Shown here: positions 44,288 to 55,063 of the stretch, piece after piece
Position numbering within the stretch: the first letter of the stretch is position 1
Layout: every line of letters starts with the position of its first letter
Assembly (NCBI GenBank): GCA_009763385.1
Contig: CM019824.1
Coordinates: 145,273,705-145,337,704 of the forward strand
Source of the DNA: Coix lacryma-jobi var. lacryma-jobi
Taxonomy: Eukaryota > Streptophyta > Magnoliopsida > Poales > Poaceae
Length of the DNA stretch: 64,000 bases
Direction: 5' to 3'
Position numbers and translations under genes: made by a program
The notes under the pieces: model-generated
Databases searched by the model: none
What the model saw: the letters and a program-made list of their open reading frames with translations, nothing else
Told to the model about the DNA's origin: nothing

Positions 44288-45822
44288 TTGAACGCATCTT
44301 GGCCCCTAGTGGGTTTCGGTGATTGGATGAAACACAAGATTACTGTGACTAACGTGTGTTTTGCAGAAACAGGGATGAGTTAGGTCACGGTAATGGCGAC
44401 GATACGGGCATATGGAGTTCATGTCCCCTGGCGTTGGAAATCTTTTCGGTTTTCAAAGGACGGACGACGAAGACGATGGTAGACTAGGCTAAGTGTCGTA
44501 TGGTGTTGGAGGACACTTAGGTAGTCTTAGGTCTTTGTTTTTCCTTTGGCCGTACTATAAAGGGGAGCGTGAATCAGTAGCTTGACCTAGATGAATCTAT
44601 TGAGGTAGGTGTGGTGCACACTTGTTATTTCATAGCCCTAGGTAGCTCAAAGAGATGCCTTATGTCGTAAGGATGAAAAGTCGTTAAGGCTGCGTCGCGA
44701 TCCGAGTGAATTTTGCCTGTGAAACAGGCATCGGACGCTGGCCTGGTGAGCATCGGATGCGTCTGATGCTCACTTAGACTAGGGTTTAGTATGGTGCGTG
44801 GCATCGGACGCGCATGTGCCACTGTTCACTTGCGCGTGAACTTGGGCTAGCACCGGACGCTGGCATCGGACGCTGAGGGCCAGCGTCTGATGGCCATGCA
44901 GAGAGGTTCCAGAGAGGGTAAAAGGGCATCGGACGCTGCCCAGCGTCCGATGCTCCTTTAAACAGTCTGACAGGTTGTACAGTTGACCGTTGGTCCAGGT
45001 CATCGGAGCGTCCGATGCCTAGCATCGGAGCGTCTGATGCCCCCGCGGAAACACTTATTCAGTGCTCTATTGGATGGCCGGTAGGGGGGAGTATTTATAC
45101 TCCTCCTCCTCATCCATTAGGGTGTTCTTGCCACTTTCCTCTGCTGAGAAACATATTGTGAGTGTGAGAAAGAGCAAGAGCCCTAGTGAGGTTGAGAGAT
45201 TTGCTAATTAAGAGAATTAGTGACCTCCTAGTGAGAATTGAGTAGCAAGTGTGCATCATCCATCTCTTTGGCCTTGTCTTGGTTAAGTGAGAGTTCTAGC
45301 TTGTTACTCTTGGTGATCGACATCACCTAGACGGCTTGGTGGTGATCGTAAAGCTTGGTGATCATCCGGAGGTTTTGTGGATGACCCAAGTCAAGTTGTG
45401 ACCGGTAGCGAGCGATTCACCGGGCCGGAGTAGCGAAGAATCAGCTCGTAGTGAGCACTTGATCCTTGCGCGGATCAAGGGGGAGCGATACCCTTGCACG
45501 GGTGCTCCAACGAGGACTAGGGGGTGTGCCGACACCTCGATACCTCGAGAAAAAGATCGTCGTGTCATCTCTACTCTCTTAACATACGCATTTACTTTTG
45601 AGCAATTCAATTCCGCAATTTACTTGTTGTTCTTTCGTAAGTTGAATTGTCATGCTAGAGTAGAAATGGTTTAGCGATAGTCTTTTGTGCGGTTGATTCT
45701 AGAGAAACACATTTCTAGGCACTAGGGGGTTAATTAGGTTTGTTAGGATTTAATTCTTGCAAAAGTTTTAGAAAAGCCCAATTCAGCCCCCCCTCTCCCT
45801 CTTGGGTATCTTGATCGTTTAA
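44288..45822 (+). repeat. 3' LTR of the outer Sirevirus
   Basis: 1535 bp, matching 3369-3688 plus 33757-34948. It has extra palindrome modules at about 44725-44815 that are absent or rearranged in the 5' copy. The final CA is AA here. The target duplication AAGTC follows at 45823-45827. Confidence 0.92.
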
Positions 45823-45827
45823 AAGTC

Positions 45828-46200
45828 CAAGAAGGAAAAGTATCTGATTACGGAGATTAGAGTGAGCAATTGAGAATGGCCATTGCAGCAATCGCTAAAA
45901 TTTCAGAGCATAGCATGCAATTGGAGCCAAAAGCTAAGATAATCAAAGTGTGTGGGAGAGAAATGGATGGAGTAAGTACCCTAGAGGGAGTGGCTTCCTA
46001 GTTCTCGGTATCCTTGTGGTCAGCGTCAAGCCATCAAGGACGGAGACACAGAGTCAATCAGCTCTGCTCCATCAATGTCTTTAGATCCAAAATGTTATAT
46101 TGAATGTTTGAATACTAATTAAAATTATTAAATTAGATTATTTTGAAAGAGAAATTAATGTACACTAATTACAATACTACTTACAGAAGTCGGCTTTGTA
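45828..46200. other. Short intergenic stretch right of the Sirevirus
   Basis: No gene or repeat recognised. It continues the sequence that ended at 3368 before the Sirevirus inserted. Confidence 0.35.
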
Positions 46201-46208
46201 TTTAGCCC

Positions 46209-46798
46209 TCGTTCAGACTGTCTCCAATAAGACACTCATCCCGCTACCCATACCCCAATTACATAGCCTACACTGAAAAACGCTCTCCAACAGATGAGGC
46301 AAATAGATGACCCCATTTTGCGTCCATGGTGGAAGGAAGCCCAAATATGCGTCTCTCTCCTAGACCCAAATGCCGGGCAAGAAGGACCTCGCCAGCGCGA
46401 GGCGCCCGCTCGCTCGCCCGCGGGGCGGAGCTCGGCCGCCCGCCCGCTCGCCGGCGGCCGCCGCCCGCCCGCCCGCTCGCTCGCCGACGAGGCGGAGCCG
46501 CTCGGCCGCCCGCCCGCTCGCCGTCGGGGCGGAGCTCGCCGCGGGGCATGGCGCTGCGCTTCTTCCCTAGATCCACGCGCGACGAGGCGGAGGGAGATGG
46601 GATGGTGGCGTCCGACGAGGTAGCAGCGGCACCGTCGCTGGGACTTCTGCTCGGTCGGTGCTCGGCAAGGTGGAGATATCTCTGCTTTTGCGTATGCTGT
46701 TGGAGAGGATAATATTTGGGTCTTTGATATTTTTACTGTACGTGACTCAAATGTGTTAAATGAGTATCTGATTTGGGTTTGTTTGTTGGAGATAGTCA
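46209..46798. mobile_element. Non-autonomous DNA transposon with GC-rich filler (Pack-MULE- or hAT-like)
   Basis: The ends are inverted copies: GACTGTCTCCAATAAGACA on the left, and GACTATCTCCAACAAACAAA on the other strand at the right. A second inverted pair lies further in (CTCTCCAACAGATGAGGC near 46284 and its partner near 46700-46712). The word TTTAGCCC at 46201-46208 and 46799-46806 may be the target duplication. The middle (46375-46640) is extremely GC-rich with no real gene, as in elements that captured a first-exon fragment. Superfamily not settled. Confidence 0.5.
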
Positions 46799-46940
46799 TT
46801 TTAGCCCAACTCAACTGTTGGTTCGGTCCATCGAGCTACCTCGACACGACGACACTGGTCACCAGACGCTCAGACTCAACCTGGCTCCGAATCAGTCCGT
46901 GGTCCAACCATCGGCATCGCATTCTCCTTGCTGCTCCAGA

Positions 46941-47354
46941 ATGTTCCCCTCCAGCTCCGCCTCCGCCACGGCCCCCCGCTTCCTCCGCCCCTTCACCGCC
47001 ATCGCACCCCGCCGCGCCATGGCGGCATCCGCGGGCGCTCCAAACGACCCTCCGACGCAGCAGTCCTCTCCCACCAAGGCGGTGCGCGTGGTGGTGAAGG
47101 GCCGCGTGCAGGGCGTCTTCTTCCGGGACTGGACCGTGGAGACGGCGCGCTCCCTGGGGCTCGCCGGGTGGGTCCGCAACCGCCGTGACGGCACCGTGGA
47201 GGCGCTACTCTCCGGGGACCCGGACAAGGTCGACGAGATGGTGTCCCGGCGGATCCCCGTGGGCCCGCCCGCCGCCGCCGTCACCGCCGTTGTGCCCTCC
47301 CCCGCCGAACCGGTCGCCCCCGACGAGGGCTTCCACCGCAAGCCCACCGCCTGA
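46941..47354 (+). CDS. Acylphosphatase, putative organelle-targeted (137 aa)
   Basis: Acylphosphatase (EC 3.6.1.7) hydrolyses carboxyl-phosphate bonds of acyl phosphates. The domain covers about residues 45-135. The first signature GRVQGVFFRDW holds the catalytic arginine, and the second, GWVRNRRDGTVEALLSG, holds the catalytic asparagine. The chosen ATG at 46941 gives a serine/arginine-rich N-terminus (MFPSSSASATAPRFLRPF) resembling a plastid or mitochondrial transit peptide. A second ATG at 47019 (MAASAGAP) would give a 111-residue cytosolic-size protein; animal enzymes are about 98 residues. Single exon, very GC-rich, as usual for short grass genes. A close paralogue follows 1.5 kb downstream on the same strand. 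The promoter region contains the transposon at 46209-46798. Confidence 0.88.
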   Translation: MFPSSSASATAPRFLRPFTAIAPRRAMAASAGAPNDPPTQQSSPTKAVRVVVKGRVQGVFFRDWTVETARSLGLAGWVRNRRDGTVEALLSGDPDKVDEMVSRRIPVGPPAAAVTAVVPSPAEPVAPDEGFHRKPTA

Positions 47355-48820
47355 CTGATGGGCTGGTTCGTCGGCCATCCGTGCGGCGTGGTCCAGGGCG
47401 AACGAACGGCGTCACTCGCCTGTGGACCGTGGCAATCTGTCTACTGAAGAACACGTACGTACGTTCTTCTCCTGGAGATTGTTAGTGCTAATTTAGAGCG
47501 TTGAATCAAATAATCTCAATCACGACGAGGAGCTGCTTCGATGAGTGGAACAGGTTTGATTCACTCGACTCTTGTGATCATGTCTTATGCAGCCCTGTGA
47601 ACTGTGGTGTTTCTGACAAGTATGCCGTGCCTGTAATTATCTGCTCTGTTCCGAGAGAAACGGATGTGAATTGTGGATGGCGCATTTGTGCTTAGATTTG
47701 CTTTCGATATTTTTATGGATTGGCTATGGAGATTCTTATATTGTTTCAGAAAAGAAAAACAATGGTAGGGTTCGCCAGAGATCTGAGAGGATCACCGATG
47801 TTTCTGGCGCTATGGTATCTTCGGCTCTGTTCGGCTGCTGCTGCGTTAGATAAAAGTAGTATTTTATAGCTAAAAAATATTTATGGCTAAAAAATGTAGA
47901 GTTCGGATGCTTAAACTTATTTTGGCTATTTTAATAATATATTATGTGAGAAAGAGTAAACTATAGTCTGAAGTGTTTCGAAGGCTGGAGCTAGGCAGAG
48001 CAAGGCTGCTGGCTACGATAATTATATTTGGCTAGTCACTAATAGAAGACGTGCCTGCAAATTTTTTTTTCAGTTTAACTAGATTGTGAAGATATTAGCA
48101 ATATTTATATATATTTAAATAAGTTTATTATATTTAACCATTAATCTAATAATATTAATTGTATATTATATAATATTAATATTTTTATACATATTTATTT
48201 AAATTTGAAAATATTTCACTTCTTGAAGAATGAGAATGATATTTTTTTGGACATATATTCGCAATTACAGAAAAACAAATATAGTCTGAAAAGGAACAAG
48301 AACGCCAGTAGCTTAGTACTAATGAAGAGATGATGTTTATAGGTAGTACAAAGCACTACAAATAATGCATATGTAAATATTTGTATCTCTAGTAAGGATG
48401 GAATTTTTTTGCCAGTGTCGCAAAACATTTTGGTAGTGCTGCTTGACATGAATTTTTTAGACAAGATTGAGGATATGCATGGTTATGGTGTGTGCACTAA
48501 TGCTAGCCTTTGATGTAGAGTAGTCATATGTTGAAGATGTACATGCAAAAGAAAATAGTGCACAACGTAGAAAATTGACAGAAGTTGAAAGGCAAGAAAT
48601 ATATGTGGCATTCCTGGAGAGAAATAACCATGGAACAGCCCACAAACCGTAGCCCATGACAACCTCTTCTACGGGCTGGGCTTGGGCTGTCCTAGTAGGG
48701 CAGGCCTTGGCTTTCCAGAATCTTCCAGCAGTTCGTTGCCTCCTCGGCCGCCTCGTCTCGTTCCTCTCCCCTCCAGTCTCCACGCCCCGCTGCTTCCACA
48801 ACCGTATCACCACCGCGGCC
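47355..48820. other. Intergenic region between the tandem acylphosphatases
   Basis: 47355-47820 is probably 3' untranslated and flanking DNA. 47820-48010 has MITE-like GGCTCTGTTCGGCTG at the left but no firm partner. 48050-48230 is strongly AT-rich (ATATTTATATATATTTAAAT and similar). 48640-48820 is the leader and promoter of the second gene, with GGGCTGGGCTTGGGCT. Confidence 0.4.
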
Positions 48821-49165
48821 ATGGCCTCCTCCGCCGATCCCGACGCCTCCACGCCACCATCCGCGCCGCAGCCGGAGCCCGCGCGGAAGGCGGTCCGCGT
48901 GGTGGTGAAGGGCCGTGTCACGGGGGTGGGGTTCCGCGACTGGACGGCGTCCACGGCCGAGTCGCTGGGCCTCGCCGGCTGGGTCCGCAACCGCCGCGAC
49001 GGCAGCGTGGAGGCCCTCCTCTCCGGAGACCCCGCGAAGATCGAAGACATGATAACTCGGCGCCTCCCCGTCGGTCCCCCAGCCGCCACTGTCACCGCCG
49101 TCGTCCCGTCCCCGGCCGAGCCCGTCGATCCGTCTGCCGGGTTCGAGATCAAGTTCACCGTCTGA
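48821..49165 (+). CDS. Acylphosphatase paralogue (114 aa)
   Basis: Same family and strand as the gene at 46941. Domain at about residues 24-113, with the second signature GWVRNRRDGSVEALLSG intact. The first signature reads GRVTGVGFRDW: the catalytic arginine is present, but the usual glutamine before GV is threonine and the next variable residue is glycine. The ATG at 48821 (MASSADPDAS) is preferred because it has a GCGGCCATGGC context and gives the normal size. The frame is open upstream to 48656, and an in-frame ATG there would add 55 residues (LPAVRCLLGRLVSF) that could be a targeting peptide. The sequence around 48656 looks like promoter rather than coding DNA. The C-terminus FEIKFTV matches the usual ending better than its neighbour does. 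Confidence 0.87.
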   Translation: MASSADPDASTPPSAPQPEPARKAVRVVVKGRVTGVGFRDWTASTAESLGLAGWVRNRRDGSVEALLSGDPAKIEDMITRRLPVGPPAATVTAVVPSPAEPVDPSAGFEIKFTV

Positions 49166-49758
49166 TCCGCCCGTCCCGCGACAGGTTCGCGTCTCGCCCG
49201 CCGCGCGTCCTATCATGTACTACTAGGATTAAAGATCAGAGGCGACAGTGCTCTGTAGTGTGTTTACCTGAAAACCTCTGCTTGGGGGGAATTCATGTCA
49301 GATTGTGTGTGCAAACCTGTTTCCTACTCCCAAGTCTGATTATTAATAATCTGTAAGGTATGCCAGGATTCGAGATCGAATTGTACTCGGGCACCAAGAA
49401 ATGTGTTGCGTAATTTGCCTTGACAACTTTCGAAGTCTGTTGCCTGAACAATCTCTGTGTTTGTCCGTAGACCCTAATGTACATCAATCGTCCAGAGTAT
49501 GTATTAACGTCAAGGTTCAGACATGTGCCTCATGCTTGCTTCCTGGTTACAAATATCGTTGATTGCTGTGCCTAGTCTCAGGACCCTGCCATTGACAAAG
49601 CTATCAACTGTCATGTGACCATTGACAATATTATGAGGTTGCCTGCCTGAACAACCTCCCTGCATTCCTTGATCTACTTGACTTAGCACCCTAATGGTAG
49701 TACATTCTTTCCACCTTAGACGTGTACCTGCACATCGCCCAAAGGCCGGGTATGCTGC
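49166..49758. other. Convergent 3' region between acylphosphatase and NPF gene
   Basis: Contains the probable 3' untranslated regions of both convergent genes. No other gene seen. Confidence 0.4.
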
Positions 49759-52213
49759 TCAAACCTTGTCGTGCAGCTCCACAAGTGCCTTGCCGCCTTC
49801 TTCCTCCTCTTTCTTGTGGAGCTGGAGCTGCACAGGCTTGAACGTGAACCGCCTGGCGCAAATGACATAGTAGATGAGGTTCATGACCTGCAGCATCGTG
49901 ACGACCCAGTAAAAGTAGTCCAGCCTCCCGTGATTGATGTTGTCCGGCAGCCAGTTGGCGCCGCCGGGCCCCGCGCTCCAGCGGTGCACGGCGTCCACCA
50001 GCAGCGTGCTCGCGTAGCTTCCCAGCGAGATGGACAGCCAGAAGAGCGCCGTCGCCGTGCTGCGCATGCTCTCGGGCGCCTGGTCGTACATGAACTCGAG
50101 GTGCCCCACGGAGGTGAAGGCCTCGGCCACGCCGTGCAGCGCGTACTGCGGCACCAGCCAGTAGGCCGACAGCGGGGACGTGCCGGCGTCCGTGGCGCCG
50201 GCCGCCGCCGCCGCGGCGTGCCTGCGGCGCCGCTCCACGAAGCCGGCCACCAGGGTGGCGAGCACGCTGATAGCGAAGCCGACGCCCATGCGGTGGAGGA
50301 AGGAGATGCCGCGGTCCAGCCCCGTGAAGCGGCGCGCCACGCGGATGAGCGCGCGGTCGTAGACGAAGAGGGTGACGAGCATGGCGAGCAGCCCGAAGAC
50401 GGTCATGGACCCCGCGGGGATCTGGAACGTGGAGACGCCCGGCGCCAGGCGCCGGTCCATGGTGCTCGCCTGCTGCAGGGAGAAGGTGTTCTGCGTCGAC
50501 GACCCCGTGATCACCAGGATGCCCGCCGCCCAGATCGGCCCCATGCGGATCACCGACTTGTGCTCCTCCACGCGGTGCACGGTGCTCAGGCGCCACGGGT
50601 CCGGGACGGGGGCCGGCGACGGCTTGCCGGAGTCTGCGTGCGTCAGAGGGACCAGGTCGCCGTCGTCGGTGACGATCGCCGCGCGGTCAAAGAAGCTGCA
50701 TGCCGGGAAACCGGTGTCAGTCGAACTCAAATTAAATTTGGAGTGACAGTTACAATTAACCGAGACTGCAAACACGCGCGCTTGTTCCTTGAGAAAACAA
50801 ACGTGGACCCGTGCGTTGTGATCTTCTTCTTATCTCAGTGCTTATAAAGTCAAGACCGGACAGCACGAGAAATTGTAGCGTTGCAGGCCTGCGACATGGC
50901 ACGATGTCCATTTTTGGCGCCACTTGACATGGCCTTTGTGATTAGGTCTGCCCTGCACGTGATCCTTTCTTGGACAATTTCTTATCCTCATCGGCTAAGA
51001 TCGTGGGTTGTCGGCTAAGGCAGCGGGGCGCAGGTATATACGTACCTGAGCTGATCCGTGTGCACAAGCTTGCCGTACATGGAGATGGGCGCGTCGAGCT
51101 CGTCGTTCTGATACAGCCTCGCGGGGTCGACGTCCGCCGGCGGCAGCCGCCGCTTCCTGACAGCGGCGACGACCACCTGCGCGAGGCGCGTGAACGGGCT
51201 CCCCGCGGGCTCCAGCCTCCGGTACATGGGGTACCCGGCCACGAAGGCGGCGACGGAGACGCCCATGCAGACGGCCGGCACGCCGAGGCCCCAGCCCCAG
51301 CCCACGTAGTCCTGCACGTACACCACCGCCGTGACGGCCAGCAGCATGGACGCGCCGTTGCAGAAGTAGTACCAGTTGAAGAAGCCCCAGCTCCGCGCGC
51401 GCTCCGCCGCCCGCGACTCGTCGAACTGGTCCGCCCCGAACGCCACGATGCAGGGGCGGTACCCGCCGGCGCCCGCCGCGTTCAGGAGCAGGGACACGTA
51501 CAGCACCGCCAGCTGCCACGGCGCGGCCTCCTGGCACGTCACCGCGCCGCCAGGCTTGCACGGCGGCGGGCGGAACTGCGGCAGCGCCGCTGACACCGTC
51601 AGGAGCGCCATGCCCTGCAGCCATGCCGTCAGTGATGATGATGATTCATTCGCCGCCCTCAGTTCACCACCCGCGTACAGTAGTATGCTGTATGCATTGC
51701 TTGGCACGTACGGCTTGGTAGACGACGGAGGCGGCGGCGATGGTCCAGAAGCGGCCGATGCAGGCGTCGGCGAGGAAGGCGCCGATGAGGGGCGTCGCGG
51801 CGGAGGTGCCGCCGAAGTTGGTGAGCGTGGTGGCGGCCTTCGCCAGCGGCATGTGCAGCTGCGTGGTGAGGTACGTCAGCATGTTGGTCGAGAAGCCCAC
51901 CACGGCGAGCTTCTCCGCTACCTCGTTGGCTGCGGGTGTAAGTGCCGCAGACGCAAAAATTAAACCAATTGATTAAAAATTAAGACCCCCAGAAAACACA
52001 CAATTGCTGTTGTTTTAATAAACTTCATCGCTTACCGAAGATGAAGGGCATTGTTCTAAGACCACCCTTCTGCCTGCCCGGCGTCATCTTCCTCGTTTCC
52101 TCCATGGCCATGGCCGCCTCCTCCTTCTCCGTTCGTGGTGGTGGAGGCGGCGTGCTCTTGTGCAGTTCTGCACAGCCACAACTGTGCCGAGCGTACGTAG
52201 CTGCCTTGGCCAT
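49759..52213 (-). CDS. NPF3.1: NPF/PTR-family membrane transporter, NPF3.1-like, four exons, 633 aa
   Basis: Proton-coupled transporter of the NRT1/PTR family; NPF3 members carry nitrate or nitrite and, in some plants, gibberellin (family knowledge). Exons: 52213-52036, 51929-51712, 51614-51046, 50695-49759. All introns are GT-AG, phases agree, and the sum is exactly 634 codons. Exon 1 encodes a soluble N-terminus ending GGLRTMPFIF. Exon 2 holds TM1-2 with the proton-coupling ExxEK motif (NEVAEKLAVVGFSTNM) and the PTR motif GAFLADACIGRFWT. Exon 3 carries TM3-6 with FFNWYYF. Exon 4 has the family motif WRLSTVHRVEEHKSVIR and TM7-12 (QYALHGVAEAFTSVGHLEF, YDQAPESMRS). Start chosen: ATG 52213; a GTG two codons upstream is ignored. 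The strong GC bias of exons 3-4 creates long antisense frames. The exact substrate cannot be told from sequence. Confidence 0.92.
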
Positions 52214-52424
52214 CTCCACTCCACTTATTTATAGCTTAACAGGGACCATACCACTCTCGGCTACACACAAAAGAACATCCGGTTTAATCCACAAGTGAGA
52301 AATACTAAAGTTATTTTATATATATATATAGATAGATAGATATATTGATATTAATATTAAAATGAGAAAATTTCTTTCTCCGTCTCTCAGGCCGTCGAAT
52401 CTCAGTACGCAGAGGTAGAGAACA
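52214..52424. other. Upstream region of the NPF gene with a short microsatellite
   Basis: Probably promoter and leader of the NPF gene. A TATATA/GATAGATA microsatellite lies at about 52317-52347. No gene. Confidence 0.4.
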
Positions 52425-52841
52425 TGACTATAGTCCCGGTTCTAGAACTCCTTTAGTTCTATACACGTAACTTACATACCAACTTAGGATCTATCAATCC
52501 ACCCTCAATTCAAACTCTAAAAATCTCTCTTAACGTTTCGTGAGATTCGAACTTAGGATCTCTCGTCTCACACGTAATTTACTTACCAACTCAGCTATAC
52601 AACACATGTGACACAATTTTAGACACTCTCCTTTTAAATTCACTCATGAGGACCTTTAGTCTCGGGTGGAAGACCTTTAGTCCGGATTGTTGTTATCAAC
52701 CGGAAGGGCACCAACCGGGACTAAAAACTTACTATTAGTCCCGATTGGTAATCAGGCCCGGGACCTCTACACCCAGACAAAAAAAATACTGAGACTAAAA
52801 CTCAAACCCGACGTGGTTCAAAATTCTGTTCTCTACTAGTG
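52425..52841. mobile_element. CACTA-type MITE copy, left end unclear
   Basis: The right end is CTCTACTAGTG, the inverse of the CACTAGTAGAG terminus. It contains AACCGGGACTAAA and its inverse several times and a minus-strand tRNA-like module at about 52550-52615 (TAGCTGAGTTGGTAAG and AGTTCGAATCTC). It is related to the element at 53169-54426 along most of its right half. No clear target duplication. Confidence 0.55.
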
Positions 52842-53168
52842 ACGACTCATGCTAGAATAGCACGTGTCCAGTTATGAAAGAGAATTCAAAACCAAGACAT
52901 GTATTAGAACGAATGACATGAACTATATGCTTTGTTACAATGCATAAACTTATATAATTGCTAGTGTATAGAGTTATTAAATGCATTGAGGATTGTTCCA
53001 TCCATATCTTCCATCCTATAACAGGTGGATTGGAGCCACACTCCTACGCCTCTCTCGTGGCCAGTTAGGACTCGATCTAACATCGTTCAATTTTATGATC
53101 ATGTAATGGTTTAGATTAAGTTAATGAACCCATAACAAATATGATAGAATTCAATGATGACCAATGGT

Positions 53169-54426
53169 CACTACTAGAGAAGGGTTCCCAACCGGGACTA
53201 AGAATCCGGGACTAAAGGTCCCGGGCCTTTAGTCACAGGTGCACACAACCGGGACTAAAGGTCATCCCAAAAGGTCTCGTGCTTTTAGTCCCGTGTACAC
53301 ATAACCGGGACTAAAGGTCATCCTAGGAGAAAAAATAAATGTGTGTTGTGTGAGATTCGAACTCAGCACCTCTCGCGTCATGCATACACTAGTATAGAAG
53401 GATACTGCACAGGCGGTTGTAGACCTATTTGTACAGGCGTTTTTCTCAACCGCCTGCGCTGGGGGCCAGTAGAAATAGGACCACGGCACAGGCGGTTGCT
53501 TTGTGAACCGCCTGTGGAAAAGATTTTCACAAGCGGTTGACTTAGCAAACCGCCTGTGAAAATGAGCATTTCTAGAGGCGGTTGACATAGCGAACCGCCT
53601 GTGAATTTTTTTTAAAAAAAAAGCCAAAAATAAATAGGGAAAAAATATTTTAATTACGACGAGGACCTCACCGCCCAGCGCCCGCCCGTCTCCGTCTTGA
53701 ATTTCAAATTTGAGACCTATCAAACATATTTTTCGTTGACAAGATGACTTCAAATTAAAAAGTTGTAATTTACAAAGTTTTATAACTTTTCGAGATGAAC
53801 AACTTTTATTTTGGGTGTTTTCTCATCCGAGATAGTTTGAAAAAATCAAATTTTTAAAAACACGTGTATTTCTAATGGCGGTTGTCTTAACGAACCGCCG
53901 GTAGAAACGGATTTCTACAGGCGGTTTGTTAAGACAACCGTCTGTAGAAATAAGACATTTCTACAAGCGGTAATCTTAACAAACCGCCTGTAGAAATCCA
54001 TTTCTACAGGCGGTTCTAGACTTGAGGTCCACCGGTTCATTTCTACAGACGCGTGGTAACTCAAACCGCCAGTAAAAATTTTTTTGAGGCGCTAGGAAAA
54101 ATCATCTTTCTACTAGTGATAAAATCGCTTACCAACTCATTACACAACCCACGTGATATAGTTCTGGACGCTTTCCTTTTGAATTCACTCGTGAAGGACC
54201 TTTAGTCCCGGGTGAAAAACCTTTAGTCCGGGTTGGTAACACCAACCGGGACTAAAAGGTCACTCTTTAGCCCCGATTGGTATTATCAACCAGGTAGTCC
54301 GGGTTGGTAACACCAACCGGAGCTAAAACACCAACCGGGACTAAAAGTCTTTAGCTCCGGATGCAATTTTTTATCGAGACTAAAGCTCAGTTGATAGATC
54401 AACCAAAGACCTTTTCTCTAGTAATG
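53169..54426. mobile_element. CACTA-type MITE with nested CACTA-type MITE
   Basis: The left end is CACTACTAGAGAAGGG; the right end on the other strand is CATTACTAGAGAAAAGG. Subterminal GGGACTAAAGGTC repeats occur in both orientations. The insertion at 53386-54118 splits its tRNA-like module. Excluding that insertion it is about 525 bp. The target duplication is ambiguous (GGT on the left, GTT on the right). Non-coding. Confidence 0.75.
53386..54118. mobile_element. Nested CACTA-type MITE, 733 bp, TSD ATA
   Basis: Ends CACTAGTATAGAAGGAT and, on the other strand, CACTAGTAGAAAGATGA. The trinucleotide ATA is duplicated at 53383-53385 and 54119-54121. Subterminal repeats are GGCGGTT/AACCGCC palindromes, about nine pairs. 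No coding capacity. Confidence 0.85.
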
Positions 54427-54429
54427 GTT

Positions 54430-55047
54430 TCTACACCATGGCAATCTAAAAGAAAGTCTAATAATATAACCCGTTGTAGGCTGTAAGCAATCCTTACAGC
54501 CATCTCTTAGCCCACTCATATAGTGGTTAGGTCTTCACTATTAATACATAGTCCACTTGTCTCTCTCATGAATTTTTTTTGGTTCTCACAAAATTTTTTG
54601 GTTCTCATGTCCTTACAACCTGCTTCTCTTCTTTCTCCTCTACTATGTCCTCCACCTTACCATTCAGCCTATTTGCAGCCCCTTGTTATACTTGCTCTAA
54701 GAGCATCGTCAATAATAGAGCCAAGTACTTAGTTATAAGCCAATAACTATAAGAGCCAAGTCATACAATAGTTAGTATTTCATTTGTCTATAAATCATTT
54801 CTCTTTCCTATTTCTCCTCATATGCATCTCTATTGGGACCCACTATTACTATGCTTTTGTGCCTAGTTTGGTGCTTGCACGGGAACCAAGTTCTCATCTC
54901 TCTTATCTCTTCAATCCTCTACATCAGCATTTGTTTGACTATAAACTAATTATTGTACGTGCTCTAAGAGTGGAAGAGGAATCAAAACCCTTCTCAGCAG
55001 CAGATAACAAATCCCACGGTGGCAATCTACATGGAGACCTCGGCCGA
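54430..55047. other. AT-rich intergenic stretch, MITE fragments suspected
   Basis: Words such as CTCTAAGAGCATCGTC (about 54699-54715) are typical of grass MITE ends, but I could not pair them into a bounded element. No gene seen. Confidence 0.3.
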
Positions 55048-55063
55048 CGGCAACAAGGACTTT

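Larger units (their letters stand above)
3369..45822 (+). mobile_element. Sirevirus (Ty1/copia, SIRE/Maximus lineage) retrotransposon, hosting a nested 30-kb CACTA
   Basis: The element is bounded by a 5-bp duplication AAGTC at 3364-3368 and 45823-45827. Its 5' LTR is 3369-3688 plus 33757-34948 and its 3' LTR is 44288-45822. Order: LTR, tRNA-Met type primer site, gag with zinc knuckle, pol (protease, integrase, RT, RNase H), a long env-like region, polypurine tract AAAAAGGGGGAGAT, LTR. This order and the 3' env-like region are typical of the Sirevirus genus. Without the CACTA the element would be about 12.4 kb. Coding parts are broken by seven in-frame TAG codons, deletions and frameshifts, so it is dead. 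By eye, 13 of about 320 sites differ between the first segments of the two LTRs, which suggests an insertion of the order of one to two million years ago at usual grass rates (inference). Confidence 0.9.

Noticed and set aside
46268..46814. Long alanine/arginine/proline-rich frames on both strands
   Set aside because: Low-complexity CCGCCCGC repeats inside an inverted-repeat transposon; no consistent gene structure.
47820..48010. hAT-type MITE
   Set aside because: The left end looks like a MITE terminus, but no convincing inverted partner or target duplication was found.
49771..50847. 358-aa open frame on the + strand
   Set aside because: It is antisense to exon 4 of the NPF transporter, where GC-rich third positions remove antisense stops. 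The minus-strand reading has family motifs and splice sites.
50995..51624. Alternative minus-strand frame and + strand frames over NPF exon 3
   Set aside because: Shadow frames of the GC-rich exon; only the frame with PTR motifs joins with correct phase.
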